The notes under the pieces: model-generated
What the model was told of the DNA's origin: nothing
Database searches by the model: none
What the model saw: the letters and a program-made list of their open reading frames with translations, nothing else
From: Pomphorhynchus laevis
Taxonomy: Eukaryota; Acanthocephala; Palaeacanthocephala; Echinorhynchida; Pomphorhynchidae
Length of the DNA stretch: 64,000 nucleotides
Direction: 5' to 3'
Assembly: GCA_012934845.2 (NCBI GenBank)
Contig: WNNJ02003767.1
Coordinates: forward strand, 32,435-96,434
Program-made: the position numbers and the translations under genes
In this document: positions 1 through 11,640 of the stretch, piece after piece
Numbering within the stretch: position 1 is the first letter of the stretch
How the letters are laid out: every line of letters starts with the position of its first letter

Positions 1-120
1 ACCTCTCTCCGTGTCGTTAAATTCTACAATTCTTCCTATCGTTGATAATCTCGTTTTCCTAGGCTTTCATTTCGACAACCGACTTTCACTTAAACCTTTC
101 GTTATGGATAATGTACTTAG
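1..120 (+). mobile_element. LINE family A fragment (RT C-terminal part)
   Basis: The first 120 bases match positions 12765-12880 of the window almost base for base. They encode the stretch after the RT palm (PIVDNLVFLGFHFDNRLSLK in the related copies). The match stops abruptly and AT-rich intron sequence follows. The fragment lies in the intron upstream of the first visible exon of the coiled-coil gene. Its left part is outside the window. Confidence 0.85.
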
Positions 121-423
121 ACATTTCGTTAGGGTAGACTTCAAATAATTATAATTATTTGATGTTATTATAATTTTAACATTAATTTGTAATTTTCCAA
201 ATTACAAATTAATAATTTGAGTAGCGCTTGCTGTTTAATTTAAAATTTAAAATTATCATTAATTGCATAGCAGTTTAAGTTAATTTTAGTAACGAATTGC
301 ACTAATGTTGTTGAATAAAACATTATAGAATACATACACTGTCATCCAAGACAGTAGGTCTCATCAAAACTTAGTTTAAGTTGTTTCTTTTTGTAAAAAC
401 ATCGTTTTGTTCTCTCTTAACAG

Positions 424-3400
424 GATGATAAGGATAATGAGCATATAAAGATGATAGAAAAAAGTTTAAGCGAACTAAGAAATTGTAATCAACAATTAAT
501 CGAGGAGAACCGTCGATTACAACTGGAAAGTCAAAATCTCATGAGTCAAGTAAATCGCATTTAATTTATATAAAGATGACTATGAAATTTACGTTTTTGT
601 AGGTGGACGAAAAGCGTAAACAATACGATACCTTGTTTATTTCCAGTGATTCTACACAATCGTAGGTTTAATTACTAAAAATTAATGGATTTTTTCATTA
701 TGAATTATTAAACAAAATAAAAGTTATTACATTGTATATTTACTTTGTAGCTCCAGTAGATTTGAACAATCTGAACGAAGCGAAATAACTGATTTCCTGG
801 GTATAATAAGGTTCTATCTTAGATAATGACTATCTTTTAATTTGTTAAAGGTGATCTTATAAAACTATCGAGAGAATCAATCGAAAGACTGCCATCTGAT
901 GCTAGTGAGGTATTTCGTATAAAATATTGAATTTGTCTTTAATAAATACTAAAAGTTTTATTTTTGCTTTTTATGACAACAATATTCAGTAATTGTAAAA
1001 CATGTAAGCTAGACGTGAAAGAATTACGAATGCCGTTTCGTCATCACAATGACTCATCAGTGCCAGATCCATCCCACTACTGGAGGCAGAGGAGGACTGG
1101 CAGACGGCAATTAATGAAGGAATCAATGTGAATGATGTACTAGAAAAATTTTTTCTAGTAACATCATAGTGTACTAAATCAGTACTACAGCTTCACCAAA
1201 AAGGATTTTAGCAAAAGCACTGGCAAATGTGAGACCATTCCGCGTGAATTGTAAAACATGTAAGCCATACGCGAAAGAATGACGAATGCCGTTTCGTCAT
1301 CACAATGACTCATCAGTGCCAGATCCCTTCCACTACTAGATGCCGCAAAGGAGGACTGGCAGACGGCAATCAATGAATGAATCAATGTGAATGATGTAGT
1401 AGAAAAAATTTTTTCTAGTAACATCATAGTGTACTAAATCAGCACTACAGCTTCACCAAAAAGGATCATTAGCAAAAGCACTGGTAAATGCCAGCGCAGG
1501 TCTCTTTAATATCTCTTTAATTATGTTATATTTAATATTGCAGAAAAATCACTACAAAATCAATTTGAAATTCTAAATCATAATTGAATGCTTGTAGTAT
1601 AACCAAAACACACTATCGTAATAATAAAATTTGTAAAATAGAATTACATGTCGTTGAAAATTCAAAACATGGCTGTTTGTATTTGCTTATGCTTCATGAC
1701 ACGGATTAAATGCATCTACGAAAATTAAATTTTAAAACGGATTTTAAATTTCTTAAATATTTTAAATTTCTTAAATTTCTTTAAGCGTATGATTATATGT
1801 CTCGCTTAACAGATTAAAAAATATATTCATCCTGATATGTATTTTAAGTTTTTAAATATCTAGGAACAATCTGATATAGCTGAACCACAACAAAAATCAC
1901 TTGGATATTTCGCTAGAAACTACTAACAGCTTCAGAATTTTTTTAGTGAAATATCAAAATAATTTTGTTGTCGTTCTACTATACCCGATAGTTCATGGAA
2001 ATTTAAATACAGGTAAGGATAGATATATTTCTTGGAATTATTTTCTTTTTAGTTACTAAAACTATCTAATCGAAATTCGTAATATAATTAAATGATATGA
2101 TTCTATCATTTAATTATCATGCATATTATATTATCATTATTCTATCATTAAGTTAGGATTCTTCCGTGCTATTTTTATAATATCAATATTAAATTGATAT
2201 CAAATTAATATTAAATATTAATTTAAATTCTTTTAAACATATTTAAAATCAAATACTTGTTAACACCTTAATTTCTAAAGATGATATTAGTTACTAGCGA
2301 AATATCAAAATAATTTTTGTCGTTCAACTATACCTGATTGTTCCTTAGTATTTAAATATTTAAGACCAGAAAATAATACCCCAAGTTTGTCAATAATATT
2401 AATGTATCCTGGAAAAATATTACAAGTTTGTCAATAATATTAATGTATACATATCTCCTTAAAAGATATAAAAGAAGGCTTTCACACCTAATACAAATTT
2501 TGGTTGATTTAACGTATGACTTAGTGCACGGACAATTGATAGAAAATGAAACGATAATATGACAGTTGATTCACTTTTAAATTGATTCACTTTTGTTTGT
2601 CTATCTTGCTTCTCCATTCGTTTTATCAAAGAATAACACGCTTCAGCTTTTAGAAATTTGTGACCATTATAAATAGGTGTATATTGCGTATATAATTTGT
2701 AAATGATTATAAATTAATTCTGATTTAATTAAAAATTATTAAACATCTAATCACTTATTAATTAAATTAATTATAAACTATATTTATAGAATTATTAATT
2801 ATGAATTAGTAAAAACGTTTTTACACGCAATATATTTACATTGTGAAAGTGTTATCAGTAAAATATAAGTTACAGAACTTACGTTTGTAGTGTAATTAAT
2901 ACGATTAAAATACGATTATCTTCTCGGATAGCGCTCCATGTGTTTACCAGTGTGCTAATTGCTTTTACCTTTGCTATAATAGCCGCTTTTCTATCATGTT
3001 TCCCATTAACTTCACTTAATTCAGCGTCATTGAAATGTTAATAAGAGTTGCCAAAATCAAGGGTACTCTTTTCGGCCACAAATAGGATAGACCATGTAAA
3101 CACGCCTGCAAAATTCATTAACAACCAAGGATAAGAAACAGCGTTAAATTGTGTGTTAATTTCAAAACAGCTGCTTTGTTATTGTATACGTCCAGGTAGC
3201 TAGGAGCAGAAAATATGTTAATTATAGATGGAAATCCGTTCTTGTTACATATTTCGCATACATACGAAATAACTATTCTGGGCCTTGTGAGCTCGTACAA
3301 TGCATAGCAGGTTGTTAACCGCATTGAATTCGCTTACAGCAGGATAGTTATAAGCATAATAATATTTTTAAATCCTCTAATAGGAACATATTGGGGATGT

Positions 3401-5042
3401 CCTTTTTGGACCTTCCAGTAAGAACATATGGTAATATTTTATATTACTTTTATTTTGTTTAATAATTTAATTATAATGAATTTTCTTTCGTAGGCAGTAA
3501 ATGAAATCATAAAACAATTAGAGATCCTTGAACAGAAAATACGTCAGCATTTCAAATATTCACAATTAAGCGAACAGAATTTGTTTGAAATAACTTCTCA
3601 ACTTCAAACGAAAAGGTTTGAATTTACATATGTTGCATTAATTCCGATTTGATTTTTATTTTAGTGGAAAGGATGACATATCTGAAAAAGGTGCATTTTT
3701 ATATTTTCAATTTAAAATATTTTTATAGCACTCGTGCATTATAGATAATACAATCAAAAGAGGCCAACAGCCAACAGATGAATCTATATGTAGAAAACGA
3801 TTAAAGTCTAATGTTGATCATCAGGTATGAAGTATTTGTTGAGCATTCGTAATTTTACATTTGCCAACCCGCTATAATATCACATTACGTCAATATCACA
3901 TTAATATCTTATTATATTACCATAATATCACATACCATACATGCATCAGTTTAGCTGCTTATAAATTAATATCGAAGATCTGCAGACAAATGTTTTTAAC
4001 TTCCATTTTAGAAATTCAACAAAATTTAAAAAAATCAACTAAGTTATCTAATGATAAATTAGATTAATCAATGTTTTAAAATTTAATCAATTTTTAATAT
4101 CAAATCTTTGAAATCCCCCTGTAAATTGTAGAATTTCAAATTATAAAATTTACGAATTGTACAATTTGAAAAATAAAATTCTTATTTATTTTCTATTTTA
4201 TATTTGAATTTAGCCTACCACTGTAGAAACCAGTGCCAACGCCGAGCAGCAAGCAGAAAACATCAACACTGGTAAGACAGTATCTTTTCATCTTATACAT
4301 TTAGGCAGCATTTTAGGCATGTCGTGTAATAAAACTCTTTGTATACATCAGTGGTTTTCAACAGGATCCATTTGCTCGATTAGCTTATACTTCTAGCTGC
4401 CCGCGAACGTAACGTTACATTCCGCGGTCCCAAAAAGCTAGTAGAAGTTTACGAGAGTGAAATACTGTTTTTTAAATCCGAGATTAAAGCAAAAATTAAC
4501 ATCAAATTTATTAAGAAGACTCAGAGTAAAGTTATGTGATCAAAGGTCACATGATTTATGTTACAGGGTTTCCCAAAGTTATAGACACATTTTCCCAAAG
4601 TTATAGACACATTTTCTCAAAGTTATAGGGTTAAAGGGTTAAATGTAGTATTTAGCAAATGCTAAGAGTTACAGCAAATTAAATGTTGAGTCCTTTTATG
4701 TTAAAGCCCCTTTATTTGATCTATATGTAATGTAGAATGTATATTTTGTATACAGATAAAAATGATATTTCAAAATTTTAAATAAAATATTTATTTATCA
4801 GGAAGAAATCGAATACAACCAATTATATGGGAAGAAGGAAATCAATCATCTTTACAAACATTACATTCCGAACATGCATTTGACCCTCCTAGAGTAATAG
4901 CCAGGGGCTTACGTCGCGGTCGAATGCCAGCTCGTGATGATAATTACGGTGAATTATATTTACTACAACATATTATTTAAACAACATATTATCTATAGGT
5001 CACCATCATCGAGGCATTGGTGGACGTGGACGACTACGTTAA
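424..5042 (+). CDS. Coiled-coil protein with Arg/Gly-rich C-terminus, 3' part of the gene (ten exons)
   Basis: Ten exons join in one continuous frame with GT-AG borders: 424-549, 603-661, 751-800, 851-909, 3494-3615, 3665-3690, 3745-3824, 4214-4271, 4802-4948 and 4999-5042, about 256 residues ending in TAA. The N-terminal visible part is heptad-like and charged ([20 protein letters not shown]), a second helix follows in exon 5 ([17 protein letters not shown]), then a polar linker, then a basic tail rich in Arg and Gly ([27 protein letters not shown]). The 5' part of the gene lies outside the window. A canonical AATAAA follows at 5095-5100. I do not recognise the protein with certainty. The coiled coil plus Gly/Arg tail recalls the C-terminus of nucleoprotein TPR/Megator, but the linker is much shorter than TPR's acidic tail. 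Exon structure is firm; identity is weak. Intron 4 (910-3493) holds a tandem repeat and a possible alternative last exon. Confidence 0.75.
992..1488. repeat. Two tandem copies of a 256-bp repeat with an internal palindrome
   Basis: Copy 1 (992-about 1230) and copy 2 (1248-about 1488) are offset by 256 bp and about 90% alike. Each contains the motif TCATCACAATGACTCATCAG and a near-perfect palindrome around TACTAGAAAAA / TTTTTTCTAGTA (about 1136-1168 and 1393-1428) that would fold into a hairpin of 16-18 bp. No coding capacity is seen. It lies in intron 4 of the coiled-coil gene and is probably a small non-autonomous element that was duplicated. Confidence 0.7.
1864..1926 (+). other. Possible alternative terminal exon of the coiled-coil gene
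   Basis: A TAG acceptor at 1861-1863 is followed by 20 codons in phase with the exon ending at 909 (start [12 protein letters not shown]), then TAA at 1924-1926. No GT donor precedes the stop, so it could only serve as a last exon giving a shorter isoform without the Arg/Gly tail. The acidic, polar composition fits the neighbouring exons. The main transcript must skip it, because 909 joins 3494 in the same phase. This could be chance. Confidence 0.35.
4567..4627. repeat. Short tandem repeat, 2.5 copies
   Basis: The unit TTCCCAAAGTTATAGACACA is repeated twice, with a third partial copy (TCTCAAAGTTATAGGG), inside the intron between exons 8 and 9 of the coiled-coil gene. Confidence 0.7.
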
Positions 5043-5127
5043 GATAATTCTCTAATTGTCTATTTCATTTACAATGTGTAAAACAAACTGTTTCAATAAA
5101 TTCTGTGTTTTTTACAAATTTTATATT

Positions 5128-5622
5128 TTATGCAATTGGGTCAAGTGGTCGATTGAAACCACCTCTTCTGTTCATATATTGTCTATACCGTCGCTTCAAT
5201 TGAATATTGGCTGCAGAGGCGTTACACGCACCAGCCACATGTGTATTCTTTGTCGTGCTAAACTGACTGAATCCCATTGCTTTCATCATTTCGATTTCTT
5301 CCTCTGTTTTTCCCGCGAATTCCGACGGGTCAAAAATCTTTGGTGGTGGATTAGATCTAGTAAATATCTGGGTTGAACTTGCCTTTCGAGAATCCAATCG
5401 CAGCCTCGGTGGCGACCGTCGTCTGTGACGCGGACTACGTGAGTGTTTACGTGTTCGACGACGAATAGGTGACGATCGTGGGGATAGTGAACGGGAACTT
5501 TCCCGCTTTCTGCGTCGGTAATGAGCCGGTGACTTATTTGGTGATCGTCTGGTACGCTGTCTATACGATTGTAGTGGTATTGACGATTTGTGATTTTGTG
5601 CCGAAGGTGATAAATTTCTCAT
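5128..5622 (-). CDS. SNRNP27: U4/U6.U5 tri-snRNP 27-kDa protein
   Basis: This 164-residue protein carries the full C-terminal signature of SNRNP27 (27K/RY1): [14 protein letters not shown] at about residues 105-118 and [19 protein letters not shown] near the end. Residues 1-75 are an Arg/Ser-rich region with many RS and SPR pairs, as in the human protein (155 residues). SNRNP27 is a component of the U4/U6.U5 tri-snRNP and acts in spliceosome activation in the nucleus; the C. elegans homologue influences 5' splice-site choice (family knowledge). The codon before the chosen ATG reads TAG in a pyrimidine-rich context (TTTTAACTGTTCTAG), so it is either an in-frame stop or a splice acceptor. An upstream exon with a GTAAGT donor near 5690 is possible and could supply an earlier start. 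The gene is convergent with the coiled-coil gene; only 85 nt separate the two stop codons, so the 3' UTRs probably overlap. Confidence 0.95.
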   Translation of the reverse strand: MRNLSPSAQNHKSSIPLQSYRQRTRRSPNKSPAHYRRRKRESSRSLSPRSSPIRRRTRKHSRSPRHRRRSPPRLRLDSRKASSTQIFTRSNPPPKIFDPSEFAGKTEEEIEMMKAMGFSQFSTTKNTHVAGACNASAANIQLKRRYRQYMNRRGGFNRPLDPIA

Positions 5623-5749
5623 CTAGAACAGTTAAAACTACTATTTTTTAATTGTGTTCACTAATCTGCAGACGAGAAAGAAAGTGGACAAAAACTTACA
5701 TTTGCAAATGATATTACAACTGGTAAATTACGCGTTTTTATTTTGCAGG

Positions 5750-6520
5750 TAAATATAAACGATCAGATCACGTAACCAATAGTGAACCAATTTGAAATCC
5801 TACCTATTTTGGCAATTAATTACTATTATCAAACTATTCGTGTATTGTTTGCTTTATAATCTAAAGTTAATTTAATTGTGCAGTCATTAATTTATCATTT
5901 ACAAACAATCAATTCGCCGGTTTCACACCAAGTATATTATATATATATTATATTATATCAAGTATATTATATATAAGATATATTAAATATAATATTATAT
6001 ATTATTATATATTAAATTATTCTTTATAATATATTACAAATATACTTTTTTTACTAAAATTATTATTTTCCTCGTAGTTTAATTTAGAAAACCATAATAA
6101 ACGTCACTTTAAACCCTAGTGTTGATGTAATTACGTAAACCAGTGTATCCGTCAGGCAAATAATATATATAATGCGATATACGGAGACCGTTGTCCAGGA
6201 TCCATTAGAAAGAATACAGTATTATATATACGGAGTAAGCAGATAATATGGTTCGAAACGTGAAATGTAGGTCTGGGTCAGCAGCTGATGGGCCCTATCC
6301 AGACTGATTAGTAGCGTCCTGCTGTATCAAAAATAAGATCAATACATGTTAGGATAATATCAAGAATAGAAACAATTTCTGTGAGGATAATATTGTGCCA
6401 CAACCATAAGAATTTCAGCTCACAGATGCATTCAAGTTAAATTATATATAAAGTTTATATACCTGTGCAGTCATTGTTACTTTTGAAATTTTGATGGCTA
6501 TTTTTATTCTGCACACTACT
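5750..6520. other. AT-rich intergenic stretch with a TA-rich tract
   Basis: No gene is seen. 5936-6010 is a run of TATATTA-type low-complexity sequence. The segment lies upstream of SNRNP27 and probably contains its promoter, but no motif can be assigned. Confidence 0.6.
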
Positions 6521-6850
6521 TTAATCCTATATATAATGGAATTGAATGATATACTGGACTTTGATTCACGACTTTCAGTCACCATGTAACTTCTACACGA
6601 CCACTTCAGCATCGAAATGATGAAATACTCGGCAACACTCGTCAGTAGAATTGAATACCCACTAATGGATACGGCATGTATAATGGTAGTGCACAGATGT
6701 GGTGAGTAAAAGCTGGTGCAGGATTTCTTAAGAAATACGGCTTTAATATAAAATGGTGTTGCTTGGTAGACTAGACCTCGATTCTCGACTTTCAGGCTCC
6801 ATCTCACTTCTAGATAATCACTTTAGCATCGAAATGATAGAGTATCCGGT
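6520..6850 (-). repeat. Two diverged partial copies of the 380-bp repeat family
   Basis: Two units (about 6545-6700 and 6700-6850) match the repeat at 15980-16740: shared strings include CACGACTTTCAGTCACCATG and CGAAATGATG. On the minus strand the first unit keeps CTGACGA with its flanking GTTGCC, but the part carrying the GAAAC strand is missing and the GTC site reads GTG, so the hammerhead-like motif described for 15.6-22.4 kb is incomplete here. It is an old, partly deleted relative of that repeat, about 9 kb away. Confidence 0.75.
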
Positions 6851-6899
6851 ACATTTATTGTTAGCTACAAATGCGTGCCAATGGCGCCCTGACAATCCT

Positions 6900-7430
6900 A
6901 CTTAAATGACAGAAAATGATCAAACTGATAAAAAAATAATTCCGCAGACGAATTTTGAATAGTATGAACAAGGAAGGTTGCGAGTTTCAAGCAAGAGAAT
7001 CAGCAACAGGAAAGGAATGGAGCCAGTAATTTGTCGAACAATTTGGAGTGTAGAGGAGGAGAGAATTAGGTGAGCTAAAGGATAAAGAAGCAGTACGAGA
7101 TTTATCGAGATATGGAAGATGTAAGTATGAAGGGGAGTTGGGCTGATCCAAAACTTTGAGGAACGCTACAGGTAAGGGAGGGGTAGAGAAAAACGCATTT
7201 AAATATACTCTGAAAGATGGTAAAGAGATACAGTAACAGAAAAAAACATATTTATGGCAAAGCGATGGAGTATAGAATGGTCAGCAACGCCAAACGCCAA
7301 AAAAAGTCGAGAAAAATTACAATATTGCACAATTTATTATCAAGAGCAAAATGTAAGTCAGAGAAAGCCTTTTGGCAGGCCAACTCAGTAGAGTGGTGAG
7401 ATTCGATAGCAGATTGCTAAAGAGAATATA
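6900..7430. other. Unassigned purine-rich stretch
   Basis: G/A-rich sequence on + that resembles the strand composition of minus-strand family A LINEs, but I could not align it to a specific part. It is probably heavily decayed LINE sequence. Confidence 0.35.
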
Positions 7431-8560
7431 GTTTGGACGAAGAGAGATATATGTTAAACTGATTCAACACAAGACATTAAAAAAGTTAAGAGGCAGATGG
7501 CTCAGGAAATAATCAAACGAAACTGATCACGATGGCTAATTGTGTGAAGCCAGGAACGATTGAAAATATATTGAGATATGTAATCAAGACAACGCATACG
7601 TAGAAGGCGAACTGCTAAGTTTGCGATACGTTGGAGAGGTTAGAGAGTAGTTTTGAGAGAGTTCGAGAGCAGGTTAAGGCAATAATCGATTCGGGAAATA
7701 AAAGGGCGGATAAAAGGGAAATACAGGAAAGAAAATTGATCAATCAACGAATACGGCGAATATCATGAGTAGCAGGAACGTGGGGCGGACTTTATCGGAA
7801 ACAAATGGCTTGAAAGAAAAATGATTGTCAAAGCGGAAACCGATGAATACGATATCATTAACGACAGGAAGAATGGTTGAGTAGATATATACGTTAGGTG
7901 GAGTAATGTTAAGGTGAGAGGGAATTATCCACATGATTTTGGACTTTGGAGATTGAGTGATAGGTGAAGCGAAGAAAGGTGCTGGGAAACGGATACGAGG
8001 CAAGCGGAAGAAGTTGATGCAAGATAACCGATTTGAGAGTAGGGTAGACAAGAGTAGAGCAGAATATCATCAGCATTTTGCATAACATGAAAATTGTGTG
8101 CTCTGGTTATTGTAAAGAGATCACCGAGAAGAAAAGAGAAAATAACGGGACCTAGTTATAGGCCTTGAGGAACACCGTGTGCGAGAGAAGACGGTTTAGA
8201 GACATAAGAAACTGAATGGACACTGAAAGAACGGTCAGATAAATAAGAGAAAAACCAGGCTAAAGCGGAGGTAGAGAATCCACAGTCATTACGGAGCCGA
8301 TAAAGAAGAATATAATGATCGACGATGACGAATGTAGATGAGAGGTCGAGGGAGATTGTGACGCTACAAAGTTTTTCCTATCGTGATTGTAGAAGACGAC
8401 AAAATACTTTGTGACAAGCTAGTTCCGTGGAATGATTAGAACGAAAAACATATTGAAACGGGGATGTAAATTTGACGATAGAAGATATGTATTAACCTGA
8501 TTTAGCACAAGACGTTTGAAGAGTTAAGGTTGAAAGAAGAGATGTAGGATGATATCAGGA
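7430..8560 (-). mobile_element. LINE family A, RT and C-terminal part, decayed
   Basis: Read on the minus strand, the order from 8560 downward is RT fingers, GVPQG-type motif (about 8160-8190), the YADD box region (QNADDIL at about 8060-8085), then the KSKIMWIIPSH block (about 7890-7935) and the thumb. Several stops and frameshifts break the frame. A piece at 7447-7505 repeats the segment that also occurs at 8484-8540, so two partial copies or a rearrangement are present. Confidence 0.8.
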
Positions 8561-8597
8561 CGGAAGTGAACTGTCTTGAGAGTGTTTTTTCACAAAT

Positions 8598-8672
8598 AAA
8601 TGAACAATGTCAGACCGTTCACTCAAACCGTTCGTTCAGACCGTTTGTTCAAACCGTTCGTTCATACCGTGT
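8598..8672. repeat. Short degenerate tandem repeat (CCGTTCGTTCA type)
   Basis: About six copies of an 11-12 bp unit (AAACCGTTCGTTC with variants) lie directly before a family A LINE 3' end. Confidence 0.7.
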
Positions 8673-8734
8673 AAGGCGAGTTAGGCGACACGAAATCGTC
8701 ATTTCCTCTTACTCCACGTTCCCAATTACTCCAA

Positions 8735-8935
8735 CAACTATGGACTCGGATCCTTCCTCGTGGCTGCCTCACTCGTCTGGAATAAACTCCATCTCGACGT
8801 CCGCCGCGCTCCATCCTTTATCACATTCAAACACCTCCTTCGTTCACACCTTCTCGACACATGATTTACATTTTTGTTTGTTGTAGTCATGTAAGCTTGC
8901 GCTGGCACGCATTTGCCACGTTAAAAAATATTGTT
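8735..8935 (+). mobile_element. LINE family A 3' end
   Basis: The segment encodes the last ~30 residues of ORF2 (match to SLVWNKLHLD in other copies). It continues into the family's 3' terminus, GTCATGTAAGC followed by the stem-loop GCTTGC-GCTG-GCACGC and TTTGCCACGTTAAA. It is a strongly 5'-truncated insertion. Confidence 0.85.
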
Positions 8936-8939
8936 TTTT

Positions 8940-9590
8940 ATAGAAGAGCTGGTATCACTCTTAATCCTTCTTATAAAAGAGGGATTAAGAGTTTTATTTT
9001 GAAACCGAAAACGAAGATACATGATTTTATGTTGGAGTGCTTTGGCAGTCTGATTTATCATTGATAAAATATTTTGTAGTATTTACTGGGGTTGATGTCT
9101 TGATCGTTGCTTTTGATTTAACGAAGGAAAATATGAACTTCAGATATTAACGTCAAAGACGCACAATAACAACTTTCCTTTCCCGTTAAAGGAAAGTTCG
9201 GGGAGTTAATGTTGTAATCGACAGAAATCCCATAATTATCAGATCAGGAGAGTGTGTTTTCTAAATAAGCCAGATCTTTCAAATTGAATATGATCTCCAC
9301 TAGGAATGATATTATGGAACAAGCAATAGTTGGTATCTCGGCACGATTTAGTGATATGCTTGCCAGTGTTATATGTATTAAAGACTTAGATGCTCAGCAC
9401 GTGCCTAGCTAAGCTTCCATATGAATCAGATCGACTAACTAATTCACGTATTTTATACCATACATAAATTAAAAAATAAAGATAAAAAATTCTAAATAAT
9501 AAATAATTATATAAAATTTTATACAATTTATATTTATATAATGATAGAATTTAATTTTAAAATTAAAAAATATGAAATTACTAAATAATA
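8940..9590. other. AT-rich stretch, no gene seen
   Basis: No coding frame, RNA gene or clear repeat could be supported here. Confidence 0.4.
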
Positions 9591-9720
9591 TACGATGTAT
9601 CAGAATAATGATTATAGGTTATCATGATGATCTGTCATGTTATCATTCGATTCGTTTACTGATTTAAAAGTTTTATTTATTTTTTTACAAAATCCTCCTT
9701 CTGTATCGTGAAAAAAACGA

Positions 9721-10090
9721 GAGTATGAAAAATCTGGTCTTGTTTGTTTGGTGGAAGAAACCGTTATGAAATTTTTTATTTCACAAAATACACTGTAATG
9801 ATAAGATTTGAATCTAGAAGTATTTCTTTTGGAGAAATCAATTAAAGTACTAAAAAATAGTTTTAATTATTTAAAAAAATTAAATAATTTTACTCATTTT
9901 AACGTGAGTATGAAAAATCTGGTCTTGTTTGTTTGGTGGAAGAAACCGTTATGAAATTTTTTATTTCACAAAATACACTGTAATGATAAGATTTTAATCT
10001 AGAAGTATTTCTTTTGGAGAAATCAATTAAAGTACTAAAAATAGTTTTAATTATTTTAAAAAAATAAAAATTAAATAATTTTACTCATAT
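9721..10090. repeat. 184-bp tandem duplication with an inverted relative at 10610-10800
   Basis: The string GAGTATGAAAAATCTGGTCT recurs at 9721 and 9905, and the two ~180-bp copies are nearly identical. The segment 10610-10800 is a diverged reverse complement (CTTCCACCAAACAA, ATTTCTCCAAAAACG), so the whole 9.7-10.8 kb region has an inverted-repeat architecture like that of a MITE or a decayed TIR element. Confidence 0.7.
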
Positions 10091-10799
10091 TAACAAATAT
10101 CCTTTGAAATTTTCAGATTTAGACAAGATAATGATAAAGAATATAAGTTCAAACAACCACATTGTTCTGACGAATATGAACGGTTTTTTTTTGAGTTCAA
10201 ATATTTTAGCAAAATAGTTATTAAGTTTAAAATTTAAGACAAATTTTCATATAATAACATGTGCATATTTTTACATTTTTAATTCTACATTGTAAAACGA
10301 TCGTCAACATATCTTTATACTTTAATTCAATGTGTAGATAAAATCATGCATTTTATCGATCAATTATTATTTAAAATATTGAAACTCGCTATGGAAGAAA
10401 TTACGCGCATAAATGTTAAAAATATAAATCATATAAATCATAAATAATTTATAAATCATAAAAATAATTAATAATTAATGCATAATTAAATTATTATTTT
10501 GCAAAAATATTAGAATTCAAATAAAAAGCAGTTTATACTCGTCATAACAATTTGGTTTTTTGAAATTATATTCTTAATTATAATTTTGTATATACCTAAA
10601 AATTTGAAGCAATACTTGTTTATACGAGTAAAATTATTTAATTTTTAATTTTATTTAAAAATAATTAAAATTATTTTTTAGACTTTAAGTGATTTCTCCA
10701 AAAACGTTAGATTAAAAAAGTATAATTTTGTTTAATAAAAATTTTTAAAAGCGATTTCTTCCACCAAACAAATTGAACAATCAGATCATGTAATTGAGT

Positions 10800-11070
10800 C
10801 TACGTATCTAAATAAAAAATAAATTATCATAAAATTAAAAATAAATTACTTTATTTAAATTAAAAATTAATATAAATAATTATATATAATAAATAATAAT
10901 TAATTATATTACATTTTATCTAGCTATTTATAGAAAGTTAAAATGAAAAATTGAAATTTAAAGTAAAAATCAATTTTTATTAATTGAATAATAAATAACA
11001 GACGATGTATTAGAATAAGAATTACAGGTCATCAGGAGGAACTGCTATGCTATCAGGTTTCGGCCTATAT
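10800..11070. repeat. AT-rich dispersed repeat (MITE-like)
   Basis: ACGATGTATTAGAATAAGAA at about 11003 is shared in diverged form with 9590-9650 (ACGATGTATCAGAATAATGA) and, on the opposite strand, with 57770-58340 (CCGATACATCGTATAC). The flanking AAAATCAATTTTTATTAATT strings are also shared. No coding capacity; the ends are not resolved. Confidence 0.55.
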
Positions 11071-11357
11071 TTCTCAACCCAAATAGATTGAAATCATTTG
11101 ATTATCTGGTATCTTATTCTAATATAGAGTATATTTTTTATTATGCATCCATAAAATATTAGCTAAAGAATTTAAATTTATTTTTAATAATATTATGTTG
11201 ATTTATATATTTTACCATTTTCTGTTTGATTGTATTTTTATAGTAACCTAGTTTAATATATATAAAATTATGTATATATTAAATTGTTGAAATGATTTTA
11301 AAGAAAGTCAATATCATATAGCAATTCCTATAATTTCATTATTTAATGTATTATATT

Positions 11358-11640
11358 TTATATTATATGGTATGCATGAATGCTCATGCAAAAATATGTT
11401 TCTTGTAAATTTAAAATGTCATCTTTACGATATAAATTAAAAGTAGTTTTAATTGATGTTAATTTAATGTTCATATCTAGATATACACCTTCTTTATCAT
11501 TAATATTGGTTTTGTTAAGAATAAGGCTTTCTGGATAAATTTGTTCGATTATTGAATAAAAATTGTTAGAGTTAAATACACATAAATCATCAATGTATCG
11601 AAACATATATTTCATATCTTTTTATAATTTAGATTTATTT
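11358..11640 (-). mobile_element. Penelope-like RT fragment
   Basis: An 85-residue frame reads YMFRYIDDLCVFN, then LILNKTN and VYLDMNIK. The RYIDDL box followed about 40 residues later by a YLD motif is typical of the RT palm of Penelope-like and related elements rather than of the LINEs in this window. Only this fragment of the palm is visible and the element is broken. It looks old. No GIY-YIG endonuclease is seen nearby. Confidence 0.65.

Noticed and set aside
3118-3324. 68-codon minus frame in intron 4 of the coiled-coil gene
   Set aside because: No domain, no conservation cue, and it lies between confirmed exons of the opposite strand.
424-5042. Firm naming of the coiled-coil gene as TPR/Megator
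   Set aside because: The Gly/Arg tail resembles TPR's end, but the tail is too short and the coiled-coil part shows no diagnostic block.
5056-5376. 106-codon open frame on + over SNRNP27
   Set aside because: It is the antisense shadow of the clearly conserved SNRNP27 coding region.
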